Source: Aquariibacter albus
GTDB taxonomy: Bacteria; Pseudomonadota; Gammaproteobacteria; Burkholderiales; Burkholderiaceae_C
Assembly (NCBI RefSeq): GCF_014145335.1
Contig: NZ_JACIVI010000004.1
Span: forward strand, 1 to 64,000
DNA length: 64,000 nt
Direction: 5' to 3'
A program made the position numbers and the translations under genes. This document shows, piece by piece, positions 51,028 to 59,515 of the stretch. The number at the start of each line of letters is the position of its first letter. Position 1 is the stretch's first letter. Below the pieces are notes generated by a model that saw nothing but the letters and a program-made list of their open reading frames with translations, searched no databases and had not been told where the DNA came from.

Positions 51028-52032
51028 ATGACTTTGACCGAACGACAGACCTGGCCGGACATCGCCAAGGGCGTGGGCATCCTTCTCGTGGTCTACGGCC
51101 ACGTGGCGCGTGGCCTGGTGAAGGCCGGCATCCTGCCGGCCGAGGGCTGGCCGCAGCTGGTGGACAGCTGGATCTACAGCTTCCACATGCCCCTGTTCTT
51201 CTTTCTGGCGGGGCTGTTCTTCCTCGACAGCCTGGGACGCCAGAAGCCGCTGGGCTTCCTGGCCGGACGGATCGACACCCTGGTCTATCCCTATCTGATC
51301 TGGTGGCTGATCCAGGGCGCGGTGGAGGTGAAGCTCTCGGGCTATGCCAACGGGGGCGCGCAGTGGGCCGAGGTGCTGCGGCTGGCCACCGTGCCGCGAG
51401 CGCACTTCTGGTTCCTCTATGCGCTGTTCACCCTGTCGGTGGCCGGCCTGCTGGTCTACACGGTGTCGCGCCGGCCGGCCTATCTCGCGGCGGTGCTGCT
51501 CGGGGCCCTGGCCCTGCGCCTCGGGGTCGAGCCGACCGGGGTGATCGCCGTCAACCACCTGATCGCCTTCGGCGGCTTCTTCAGTGCCGGCGTGCTCTAC
51601 GGGCAGCTCCCGGCCGCCAGGCCCTCCCGCCGCGGCGCCGGGCTCGCCATCGGTCTGCTGCTGGCAGCACTGGCGGCCCAGCAGTACGTCCACGGTGTGC
51701 TGGGCTGGCGCTACTACCAGCAGGGCGCCATCGGCCTGGGCCTGGCGGCGCTGTCGATCGCCGCGCTGGTGGCCCTGTGCCAGCAGGCCCAGGCCCTTGG
51801 CCTGCGTCTCGGCCTGGCTGCGCTTGGCCAGGCTTCGATGGTGATCTACCTGATGCATGTGCTGACCGGCAGTGGCGTGCGCATCCTGCTGTCGCGTGGC
51901 CTGCGGCTCAACGATCCCACGCTGCATCTGCTGGCCGACCGCCTGCTCCGGCGCTGGGGCATCGGCTGGCATCTGCTGCCGCCGCGCGCGCTGCGCCTGC
52001 AGCCCCGGCTGGCCGGCGCGGCAGCGCGCTGA
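51028..52032 (+). CDS. Acyltransferase family 3 (fucose-4-O-acetylase-like)
   Basis: A 334-residue multi-spanning acyltransferase. The N-terminus carries PDIAKGVGILLVVYGHVARG with the catalytic His, then SFHMPLFFFLAGLFF with the second His. Further hydrophobic helices continue to about residue 290. The family O-acylates sugars or glycans, so it could decorate EPS or LPS. The protein is somewhat short. After NDPTLHLLA the expected last membrane span is missing and the chain goes straight to DRLLRRWGIGWHLLPP, perhaps an internal deletion. GGGAG before the ATG supports the start. Confidence 0.82.
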   Translation: MTLTERQTWPDIAKGVGILLVVYGHVARGLVKAGILPAEGWPQLVDSWIYSFHMPLFFFLAGLFFLDSLGRQKPLGFLAGRIDTLVYPYLIWWLIQGAVEVKLSGYANGGAQWAEVLRLATVPRAHFWFLYALFTLSVAGLLVYTVSRRPAYLAAVLLGALALRLGVEPTGVIAVNHLIAFGGFFSAGVLYGQLPAARPSRRGAGLAIGLLLAALAAQQYVHGVLGWRYYQQGAIGLGLAALSIAALVALCQQAQALGLRLGLAALGQASMVIYLMHVLTGSGVRILLSRGLRLNDPTLHLLADRLLRRWGIGWHLLPPRALRLQPRLAGAAAR

Positions 52033-52034
52033 GC

Positions 52035-53201
52035 ATGTCGGCGGACCTGGTCGTCGCCCGGCCCGAGGGCCTGTACTGTCCGCCGGGCGATTTCTACATC
52101 GACCCCTGGCGCCCGGTCGACCGGGCCGTCATCACCCATGGCCACGCCGACCATGCGCGCCCCGGCCATGCGCACTACCTGGCCGCGGCCGAGGGCGAGG
52201 GCGTGCTGCGCGTGCGCCTGGGCGAGATCACGCTCCAGACCCTGGACTGGGGCGAGGTCGTCGAGCACCGCGGCGTGCGCCTGAGCCTGCATCCGGCCGG
52301 CCATGTGCTGGGCTCGGCCCAGCTGCGGCTGGAACATGCCGGCCGGGTCTGGGTGGCTTCGGGCGACTACAAGTTCGCGCCCGAAGACGCCCCCGACCCG
52401 ACCTGCACGCCCTTCGAGCCGCTGCGCTGCGACTGCTTCATCACCGAGTCCACCTTCGGCCTGCCCATCTACCGCTGGCGGCCGCAGCGCGAGGTCTTTG
52501 CCGAGATCAACGCCTGGTGGGCCGCCAACGCCGCGGCCGACCGGCCCAGCCTGCTGCTGGCCTACAGCTTCGGCAAGGCGCAGCGCCTGCTGGCCGGGGT
52601 GGATGCGAGCCTGGGCCCCATCCTGGTCCACCCGGCGGTGGAGGCGCTCAACCGCGTCTACCGTGCGGCCGGCATCGCCCTGCCGACGACCCGCCTGGTC
52701 AGCGAGTTCAAGGACGCCGCCGCCACGCGCCGCGCCCTGGTGCTGGCGCCGCCGGCCGTGCTGGGCAGCGTCTGGGCGCGGCGCTTCGCGGGCGGCAGCG
52801 AGGCCTTCGCGAGCGGCTGGATGCTGCTGCGGGGCGCCCGCCGCCGCCGCGGCCTGGACCGCGGCTTCGTGCTGAGCGACCACGCCGACTGGCCCGGCCT
52901 GCTGCGCGCCATCGGCGCGACCGGGGCCGAGCGCGTGATCGTGACCCACGGCGATGCCGCGGTCATGGTGCGCTGGCTGCAGGAGCAGGGCCTGGACGCC
53001 GGAGCCTTCCAGACCGAGTACGGCGACGAGGCCGCGGCCGATGCGCCACTGGCCACCGACCCGCCGGCCGAGGCCGTCGCGCCGGTCCCGGCGGCTGCGC
53101 TCGGGCCCGCGTCGGCTCAGGCGGGCGGTTCGACCGGCAGGGGCTCGACGGCCGGGGGCATCACCGGCGGCCGCGTGCCCCTGCGGGATTCGTCCACCTG
53201 A
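52035..53201 (+). CDS. Ligase-associated DNA exonuclease (metallo-beta-lactamase fold)
   Basis: A 388-residue MBL/beta-CASP-like nuclease. The metal motif THGHADHA (H35, H37, D39, H40) is followed by HPAGHVLGSAQLRLE, SGDYKFAPE and ESTFGLPIY. LAYSFGKAQRLL and VLSDHADWPGLL complete the active site. The family belongs to the repair cluster of ATP-dependent ligase, Lhr-type helicase and phosphoesterase; homologues are manganese-dependent DNA nucleases. The ligase is one gene away at 53.7 kb and the helicase at 62.2 kb. The C-terminal ~50 residues are low-complexity and overlap the convergent gene by 85 bases. It starts two bases after the acyltransferase. Confidence 0.92.
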   Translation: MSADLVVARPEGLYCPPGDFYIDPWRPVDRAVITHGHADHARPGHAHYLAAAEGEGVLRVRLGEITLQTLDWGEVVEHRGVRLSLHPAGHVLGSAQLRLEHAGRVWVASGDYKFAPEDAPDPTCTPFEPLRCDCFITESTFGLPIYRWRPQREVFAEINAWWAANAAADRPSLLLAYSFGKAQRLLAGVDASLGPILVHPAVEALNRVYRAAGIALPTTRLVSEFKDAAATRRALVLAPPAVLGSVWARRFAGGSEAFASGWMLLRGARRRRGLDRGFVLSDHADWPGLLRAIGATGAERVIVTHGDAAVMVRWLQEQGLDAGAFQTEYGDEAAADAPLATDPPAEAVAPVPAAALGPASAQAGGSTGRGSTAGGITGGRVPLRDSST

Positions 53202-53671
53202 AAGGCGATGCGGTGCTGACCAGCCCGTTCGAAGACCAGGCGCATCGGCCGCTGCTCATGCGGCCGCAGCGGGCGGTCCAGCTCGAACAGCGCGATGTGC
53301 ACGCCGTCGGGCCGCATCGTCAGCACCTCGCCGGCCGGCAGCGGCAGGCCGGTGTCGAGCGGCCAGAGGCCCGGCAAGCCCTCGAGCAGGCCGGGACCGC
53401 GCAGCTCGACCCGGCCGGCCCAGTCGCACTGCAGCTCCAGCAGGCGGTCGTCGCGCGGGCCCAGGCCCACCAGCTGCAGGCAGGCCACCGCACCCTCGGG
53501 CGTGCTGCGCATCCAGGCATCGGCCATCTGCACGGCACTGCGTTCGCGCGGCGGGGGCGGCGCGGCCAGCGCCCGACGTGCTCCGCTGCCGCTGCCCAGC
53601 AGCAGCCCCAGGCCCAGCAGGTGGCGCATCAAGGGGCGGCGGGCAGGGCGGGGGGGCAGGGCGCGGGACAT
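53117..53671 (-). CDS. PCu(A)C-like copper-chaperone homologue with lost metal ligands
   Basis: A 184-residue exported protein. The signal region (RPARRPLMRHLLGLGLLL...ALA) could be Tat-like. The cupredoxin-like core aligns with PCu(A)C (DUF461): VQMADAWMRSTPEGAVACLQ, LPLPAGEVLTMRPDGVHIAL and RLVFERAGQHRIAF. PCu(A)C delivers Cu(I) to cytochrome oxidase using an H(M)x10Mx21HxM motif. Here the first His/Met positions read VELRGPGL and HVM reads HIA, so only one His seems kept. Copper delivery is therefore doubtful. The gene overlaps the exonuclease by 85 bases and is divergent from the ligase. Start 53671 chosen; MRHLL at 53629 is possible. Confidence 0.75.
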   Translation of the reverse strand: MSRALPPRPARRPLMRHLLGLGLLLGSGSGARRALAAPPPPRERSAVQMADAWMRSTPEGAVACLQLVGLGPRDDRLLELQCDWAGRVELRGPGLLEGLPGLWPLDTGLPLPAGEVLTMRPDGVHIALFELDRPLRPHEQRPMRLVFERAGQHRIAFQVDESRRGTRPPVMPPAVEPLPVEPPA

Positions 53672-53736
53672 GGTCGGCAGAGGGCTCGGGGCATCGGGCG
53701 CCCGCAGTCTAGGCAAGCCTGAGGCGGGCGCCGCCG

Positions 53737-55539
53737 ATGCAGGATTTCAGCAGGCTGTACGCCCAGCTCGACCAGCAGACCGCCACCGGCGCCAAGCTGG
53801 CCGCGCTGCAGGCCTATTTCGCCACCGCCGCGCCGCGCGACGCGGCCTGGGCGGCCTACTTCCTGGCCGGCGGCAAGCCACGCCAGACGGTGCCCACGGC
53901 ACGCCTGCGCGCGCTTGCCGGCCGGCTCAGCGGCCTGCCGGACTGGCTGGTCGAGGCCAGCTACCAGGCCGTCGGGGACCTGGCCGAGACCCTGGCCCAT
54001 CTGCTGCCGCCGCCGTCCCGGCAGGACGAGGCCTCCCTGGCCGACTGGGTCGAGCAGCGCCTGCTGCCGCTGCGCGGCGCACCGCCCGAACAGCAGGATG
54101 CCGCGCTGGCGCAGGCCTTCGACCGCCTGCCGGCCGAGGGCCGCTTCCTGCTGGTCAAGCTCATCGGCGGCGGCTTCCGCGTCGGCGTCGGCCGGCAGCT
54201 GGTGGTGCGTGCGCTGGCGGCCTGTGCTGGTCTGCCCGACACCCTGGTGGCCCAGCGCATGATGGGCTACACCGAGGCCGGGGCGCGCATCGACGCCGCG
54301 CGCTACCTGGCCCTGGTCGCCCCGCCCGAGGCCGGCGCCCCCGCCGGTGGCCAGCCCTATCCCTTCTTCCTCGCCCATCCGCTGGAGGCCGGCGGGCCCG
54401 TCGAGCCCGAGACCCTGGCCGAGCGCCTCGGGCCCTGCCACGACTGGGTGGCGGAATGGAAGGCCGACGGCATCCGCGCCCAGCTGGTCTGCCGGCCGGC
54501 GAGCGAGGCCGGCGGGCCGACGGTCTGGCTCTGGTCGCGCGGCGAAGAACTGGTCAGCGAGCGCTTCCCCGAGGTCTTGGCCGCCGCCCGCGCGCTGCCG
54601 CCGGGTACCGTGCTCGATGGCGAGCTGCTCGTCTGGCCGGGCGCACCCGAGGCCGCCCCGGCCCGCTTCGCGACCCTGCAGACGCGGCTCAACCGCAAGA
54701 CCCTGCCCCGCAAGCTGCTGGCCGAGGCGCCGGTCGTCTTCTGGGCCTACGACCTGCTGGAGTCCGACGGGGTGGACCGCCGCCCCGAGCCGCAGGGCCA
54801 GCGCCGAGCGCGGCTGCAGGCCCTGCTCGGCCCGGGCGGGCCGGCGGCCGGGGCCTTTCCGATCTCGCCGCAGCTCTCGGCGGCGGACTGGCCGGCGCTG
54901 GCCCGCCAGCGCGCTGAAGCCCGTGCCCGCGGCTTCGAGGGCCTGATGCTCAAGCACCTCGCCACGCCCTATGGCGTCGGCCGCCGCAAGCCGGGCGAGG
55001 GCCAGGGCGGCTGGTGGAAGTGGAAGCTCGAGCCCTACCGGGTCGATGCGGTGCTGGTCCATGCGCAGCGCGGCCACGGCCGCCGCGCCAGCCTCTACAC
55101 CGACTACGGCTTCGCGGTGTGGAACCGCGCCCCGCGCGATGCCGAGGAGGTCGCGGCCGTCTGCGCGGCCATCGCCGCGCGCCGCCCGCCGCCGTCGCGC
55201 ACGCCCCCGGCCCCGGGCGAGCCCGAGCCCCTGCAGTTGCTGCCCTTCGCCAAGGCCTATTCGGGCCTGAGCGATGCCGAGATCCTGCGCGTCGACCGCG
55301 AGATCCGCCGCCACACCGTCGAATCCTTCGGGCCGGTCCGCAGCGTCGTCCCGACCCTGGTGGTCGAGCTCGGTTTCGAGGGCCTGGCACCCAGCCCCCG
55401 CCACCGCAGCGGCCTGGCCGTGCGCTTCCCGCGCATGCTGCGGCTGCGCGAGGACAAGCCGCTGGCCGAGGCCGACACCCTCGCGCAACTCCGGGCGCTG
55501 CTGCCTGCCCCCACGATGCCCGTGCCCGGCAAGGGCTGA
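53737..55539 (+). CDS. ATP-dependent DNA ligase (repair-cluster type)
   Basis: A 600-residue ligase. An N-terminal DNA-binding domain (GGGFRVGVGRQLVVRALA) precedes the nucleotidyltransferase core with EWKADGIRAQ, where K242 is the adenylated Lys. The core also has LDGELLVWPG, FWAYDLLE, RGFEGLMLKH and WWKWKLEP. The OB domain follows (AYSGLSDAEILRVD). Known as the ligase of the exonuclease-ligase-Lhr helicase repair cluster, distinct from the essential NAD-dependent LigA. It is divergent from the PCu(A)C-like gene, with a 65-base gap. Confidence 0.95.
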   Translation: MQDFSRLYAQLDQQTATGAKLAALQAYFATAAPRDAAWAAYFLAGGKPRQTVPTARLRALAGRLSGLPDWLVEASYQAVGDLAETLAHLLPPPSRQDEASLADWVEQRLLPLRGAPPEQQDAALAQAFDRLPAEGRFLLVKLIGGGFRVGVGRQLVVRALAACAGLPDTLVAQRMMGYTEAGARIDAARYLALVAPPEAGAPAGGQPYPFFLAHPLEAGGPVEPETLAERLGPCHDWVAEWKADGIRAQLVCRPASEAGGPTVWLWSRGEELVSERFPEVLAAARALPPGTVLDGELLVWPGAPEAAPARFATLQTRLNRKTLPRKLLAEAPVVFWAYDLLESDGVDRRPEPQGQRRARLQALLGPGGPAAGAFPISPQLSAADWPALARQRAEARARGFEGLMLKHLATPYGVGRRKPGEGQGGWWKWKLEPYRVDAVLVHAQRGHGRRASLYTDYGFAVWNRAPRDAEEVAAVCAAIAARRPPPSRTPPAPGEPEPLQLLPFAKAYSGLSDAEILRVDREIRRHTVESFGPVRSVVPTLVVELGFEGLAPSPRHRSGLAVRFPRMLRLREDKPLAEADTLAQLRALLPAPTMPVPGKG

Positions 55540-55646
55540 GGGCCTGCGTGGTACAACGCGGCTCGCTTTTCCAGGGCGAGCGCCGTGAGCTGCCGCCCCA
55601 GCCCCGCCCTGCAGCCGCCGCTGGCGCACCCGACGAGGGCCCTCCG

Positions 55647-56390
55647 ATGAACGCACCGCATCCCTTGATGTCCGACCTGCCCGCCGCCGCCGCGACCGAT
55701 GACGAGGACGGCGTGCCCGTCTCGCAGCGCATCCGCGAGCGCATCAAGGCCTCGCGCCAGCGCTTCCACGCCAACGACAACATCGCCGGCTTCATCGAAC
55801 CGGGCGAGCTCGAAGGCCTGCTCGACGAGATCGCCGGCAAGATGAGGGGCGTGCTGGAGAGCCTGGTCATCGACACCGAGAACGACCACAACACCCAGGA
55901 CACCGCGCGCCGCGTCGCCAAGATGTACCTGCACGAGGTCTTCCGCGGCCGCTACGTGCCGCAGCCGGCGGTCACCGAGTTTCCGAACGTCGAGCACCTG
56001 AACGAGCTGATGATCGTCGGCCCGATCACCGTGCGCAGTGCCTGCTCGCACCACTTCTGCCCGATCATGGGCCGGGTCTGGATCGGGGTGATGCCCAACG
56101 AGCATTCCGACCTGATCGGCCTGAGCAAGTACGCCCGCCTGGCCGAATGGATCATGAGCCGCCCGCAGATCCAGGAGGAGGCCGTCACCCAGGTCGCCGA
56201 CCTGCTGCAGGACAAGATCAGCCCGGACGGCCTGGCCATCGTGATGGAGGCCGACCACTTCTGCATGCAGTGGCGCGGCGTGAAGGACATGGATTCCAAG
56301 ATGATCAACAGCGTGATGCGCGGCAGCTTCCTCAAGGACCCGAACCTGCGCCGCGAATTCCTGGCGCTGGTCAACAACAAGAAGGGCTGA
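55647..56390 (+). CDS. folE: GTP cyclohydrolase I
   Basis: A 247-residue FolE making dihydroneopterin triphosphate from GTP. The conserved zinc and active-site residues are in VRSACSHHFCPIMGRVWIG and EADHFCMQWRGVKD, with DTARRVAKMY and GLSKYARLAEW flanking. The N-terminal 50 residues are a variable extension. This is a long, plant/vertebrate-unlike bacterial form. Its stop is four bases before the BLUF gene, so the two are almost certainly co-transcribed. Confidence 0.97.
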   Translation: MNAPHPLMSDLPAAAATDDEDGVPVSQRIRERIKASRQRFHANDNIAGFIEPGELEGLLDEIAGKMRGVLESLVIDTENDHNTQDTARRVAKMYLHEVFRGRYVPQPAVTEFPNVEHLNELMIVGPITVRSACSHHFCPIMGRVWIGVMPNEHSDLIGLSKYARLAEWIMSRPQIQEEAVTQVADLLQDKISPDGLAIVMEADHFCMQWRGVKDMDSKMINSVMRGSFLKDPNLRREFLALVNNKKG

Positions 56391-56394
56391 GGCC

Positions 56395-56823
56395 ATGCTG
56401 GTCCGTCTGCTCTACGCCAGCCGCGCCACCGAGGCGGTGAGCCCCGCCCTGATCGATGCCGTGCTGGCCGCCTCGCGACAGCACAACCCCGCGCTGGGCA
56501 TCACCGGCATCCTGTGCTGGGGAGGCGACATCTTCATGCAGGTCATCGAGGGCGGACGCGACACCGTCAATGCGCTCTACGCGGCCATCGTGCGCGACCC
56601 GCGGCACCGTGACGTCGTGCTGCTGCACTACGAGGAAGTCAGCGAGCGTCGCTTCGCGGGCTGGACCATGGGCCAGGTCAACCTCGCGAAGATCAACCCC
56701 TCGATCCTGCTGAAGTACAGCGAGAAGCCCCAGCTCGATCCCTACAGCGTCTCGGGCAAGGTCTCGATGGCGCTGCTCGAAGAGCTGATCGCCACCGCCT
56801 CCATCATCGGCCGCGCGGGCTGA
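56395..56823 (+). CDS. BLUF-domain blue-light photoreceptor
   Basis: A 142-residue single-domain BLUF protein binding FAD. Key photocycle residues are present: Tyr7 in LLYAS, Asn31 in QHNPALGITG, Gln49 in FMQVIEGG, and Trp90/Met92 in FAGWTMG. The C-terminal ~45 residues are helical (SMALLEELIATASII). With no output domain it would signal by protein contact, as in short BLUF proteins such as PixD and YcgF-like forms. It is paired with folE and precedes the tandem repeat array. Confidence 0.95.
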   Translation: MLVRLLYASRATEAVSPALIDAVLAASRQHNPALGITGILCWGGDIFMQVIEGGRDTVNALYAAIVRDPRHRDVVLLHYEEVSERRFAGWTMGQVNLAKINPSILLKYSEKPQLDPYSVSGKVSMALLEELIATASIIGRAG

Positions 56824-57139
56824 GTCAGGACACGGACGGCGGCCTGCGCCGCCGTTCGTGCCTGACGAAGCGCCGGGCCCTGCAAGGCCCGGCGTGGGGC
56901 AAGTCAGGACACGAACGGCGGCCTGCGCCGCCGTTCGTGCCTGACGAAGCGCCGGGCCCTGCAAGGTCCGGCGTGGGGCAAGGCAGGACACGGACGGCGG
57001 CCTGCGCCGCCGTTCGCGCCTGACGAAGCGCCGGGCCCTGCAAGGTCCGGCGTGGGGCAAGGCAGGACACGGACGGCGGCCTGCGCCGCCGTTCGCGCCT
57101 GACGAAGCGCCGGGCCCTGCAAGGCCCGGCGTGGGGCAA
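56824..57139. repeat. Four tandem 79-bp units, each with two hairpins
   Basis: Units start at 56824, 56903, 56982 and 57061, exactly 79 bases apart, and a fifth begins at 57140 with GTCAGG only. Units differ at only a few positions. Within each unit, about 20 bases around GACGGCGGC pair with GCCGCCGT...CCTGAC across a CTGC loop, with one bulge and a G-T pair. A second stem follows (CGCCGGGCC with GGCCCGGCG, loop CTGCAA). In units 2 and 3 the second stem has a C-to-T change that leaves a G-T pair. No spacers, so not CRISPR. Seventy-nine is not a multiple of three, so open frames here change frame from unit to unit. The next 161 bases to the TonB gene hold only leader sequence. Confidence 0.95.
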
Positions 57140-57300
57140 GTCAGGCAAGCACGCACGTCCCGCGTCGCATGGGTGCATCTCCCCCGCACGATTGCAGATT
57201 TTCTGGAGGCGGCTCACGCCGCGAGCCTCTAGAGTGCCGCCGCCCGCCGGCCCGCTTCCTCCCGAAGCCCGGGCCCCGCGACCGACCCGGAGACCTCCCG

Positions 57301-59466
57301 ATGCCTGCCCCCCTTGCCTTCGTCCGCCAGCCCGTCGCGCTGGCCGTCACCCTGTTCGCGGCGAGCGTCCAGGCGCAGACCGCCGCCCCCGCGGCCGACC
57401 TGGCCCCGGTGGTCATCAGCGGCCGGGGCTTCGAGCAGCGCGCCTTCGACACGCCCTATTCGGTGGACATCGTCGATGCGGACACCCTGGCCAAGGGCGG
57501 CCTGCTCGTCAACCTGTCCGAGACCCTGGCCCGGGTGCCCGGCCTGACGGTGGCCAACCGCAGCAACTACGCGCAGGACCTCCAGATCAACTCGCGCGGC
57601 TTCGGCGCGCGCTCCAGCTTCGGGGTGCGCGGCATCCGCCTGTACACCGACGGCATCCCGGCCTCGATGCCGGACGGCTCGGGCCAGGTCTCGCATTTCG
57701 ACCTCGCCGGCGCCCAGCGCATCGAGGTGCTGCGCGGCCCCTTCAGCGCGCTCTACGGCAACAGCTCGGGCGGCGTGATCTCGCTGTTCAGCGCGCCGGT
57801 GCGCGAGCGCTACCTGCAGCTCGACGGCGATGTCGGTGACGATGGCACGCGCCAGGTCCGCGCGACCCTGCAGACGCCGCTGTCGGACACGCCCGGCCGC
57901 GGCTTCGACCTGCGCGCCAGCGTGTCGAAGTTCGAGACCGATGGCTTCCGTCCGCAGAGCCAGGCCGAGCGCACGCTGGCCAATGTCCGCCTCGGCTGGA
58001 CTGGCGCGCAGGACACGGTGGCCGTGCAGCTCAACCACATCGACCAGCCGGCCGACGATCCCCTGGGCCTCACCCGCGCGGCCTTCGACGCCGATCCCTA
58101 CCAGACCGCCACCGTCGCCCTGCCGCAGGACGCGCCGGGCCAGGCGGGCCGTTTCAACACCCGCAAGACGGTGAAGCAGACGCAGATCGGCGCGAGCTGG
58201 CGCCATCGCTTCGAGGCGGCCGGCCCCCTGCAGGAAAGCGCGGTGACGGCCTACACCGGCACGCGCGAGGTGCGGCAGTTCCAGTCCATTCCGCCGGCCA
58301 CCCAGGCGGCGGCCACCAGCCCCGGTGGCGTGATCGACTTCGAGCGCGACTACTTCGGCCTCGATGCCCGCCTGGCCTTCCGCTGGACGCTGGCCGGCGA
58401 GCGCCGCGCCAGCCTGGTCGTCGGCGCCGCGCACGAGTCGGCCGAGGACGACCGCCGCGGCTTCCGCAACTTCATCGGCACGGGCGCCACCCAGCAGCTC
58501 GGCGTGCTGGGCGAGCTGCGCCGCGACGAGACCAACCGGGTCACCACCACCGACGTCTACGCCCAGGGCGAGCTGGAGCTGAGCGCGCGCTGGTCGGCCA
58601 CCTTCGGCCTGCGCAGCGGCGAGGTGAAGTTCCGCTCGCGCGACCGCTACATCGTGCCGGGCAATGGCGACGACTCGGGCTCGACGAGCGACCGCTACAC
58701 CAACCCGGTGGCGGCCCTGCAGTTCCGCGCCACGCCGACGCTCAACCTCTACCTCAGCGCCGGCCAGGGCTTCGAATCGCCGACGCTCAACGAGCTGGCC
58801 TATCGCAGCAGCGGCAGCGGCTTCAACAGCGAGCTCAAGGCCCAGGAAAGCACCCAGGTTGAGCTGGGCGCCAAGTGGCGGCCGGCCGGCACCGGCCTGA
58901 GCGTGGATGCCGCCCTCTTCTCGGCCAAGACGGAGAACGAGATCGGTGTCCTCAGCAACACCGGCGGCCGCTCGGTCTTCCAGAACGTCGGCGACACCAC
59001 CCGCCGCGGGGCCGAGGTCGCTGCTGCCTGGCAGATCAGCCGCGCGCTGCGCAGCACCCTGGCCCTGACCTGGCTGCATGCCACCTACGACGACAGCGTC
59101 GGCAGCGTGGTGGCCGGCAATCGCATCGCCGGCACCTCGCCGCGCAGCGCCTTCGCCGAACTGGCCTGGCGGCCCCTGGCCAGCGAGCGCACCGAGCTGG
59201 CCACCGAGGTCCTGTTCCGCGACAAGGTGGCGGTCAACGATGCGAACAGCGACTTCGCCGGCGCCTGGTCGACCGTGGCCGTGCGGGCGCAGCACATCAT
59301 TCCGCTGGCTGGCCGCAGCCGCGTCGAACTGCTGGCCCGGGTCGACAACCTGTTCGGCCGCGAGTACGCCGGCAGCGTGATCGTCAACGAGGGCAACAGC
59401 CGCTTCTTCGAGCCGGGGGCCCCGCGCACCTGGCTGCTGTCGGCCAAATGGCGGCACGCCTTCTGA
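57301..59466 (+). CDS. TonB-dependent outer-membrane receptor (PqqU/YncD-like)
   Basis: A 721-residue receptor. A signal peptide ends near ASVQAQT. The plug domain has the TonB-box-like APVVISGR, then ETLARVPGLTVANRSNYAQD, INSRGFGARSSFGVRGIRLY and RIEVLRGPFSALYGNSSGGV. The 22-stranded barrel ends in a C-terminal Phe (WLLSAKWRHAF). The plug motifs most recall the YncD/PqqU group, which imports pyrroloquinoline quinone. That specificity is inference. No tonB-exbBD or quinoprotein gene is in the window. GGAG lies eight bases before the ATG. Confidence 0.9.
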   Translation: MPAPLAFVRQPVALAVTLFAASVQAQTAAPAADLAPVVISGRGFEQRAFDTPYSVDIVDADTLAKGGLLVNLSETLARVPGLTVANRSNYAQDLQINSRGFGARSSFGVRGIRLYTDGIPASMPDGSGQVSHFDLAGAQRIEVLRGPFSALYGNSSGGVISLFSAPVRERYLQLDGDVGDDGTRQVRATLQTPLSDTPGRGFDLRASVSKFETDGFRPQSQAERTLANVRLGWTGAQDTVAVQLNHIDQPADDPLGLTRAAFDADPYQTATVALPQDAPGQAGRFNTRKTVKQTQIGASWRHRFEAAGPLQESAVTAYTGTREVRQFQSIPPATQAAATSPGGVIDFERDYFGLDARLAFRWTLAGERRASLVVGAAHESAEDDRRGFRNFIGTGATQQLGVLGELRRDETNRVTTTDVYAQGELELSARWSATFGLRSGEVKFRSRDRYIVPGNGDDSGSTSDRYTNPVAALQFRATPTLNLYLSAGQGFESPTLNELAYRSSGSGFNSELKAQESTQVELGAKWRPAGTGLSVDAALFSAKTENEIGVLSNTGGRSVFQNVGDTTRRGAEVAAAWQISRALRSTLALTWLHATYDDSVGSVVAGNRIAGTSPRSAFAELAWRPLASERTELATEVLFRDKVAVNDANSDFAGAWSTVAVRAQHIIPLAGRSRVELLARVDNLFGREYAGSVIVNEGNSRFFEPGAPRTWLLSAKWRHAF

Positions 59467-59515
59467 GCCCGAGGGTGCGCCGCCGGGTCGAGGCGCGGCC
59501 CTTGAGCTTCGACCG

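Noticed and set aside
56824-57140. The 79-bp array as a CRISPR locus
   Set aside because: Repeat units are directly abutting and nearly identical over their whole length; there are no variable spacers, leader or cas genes.
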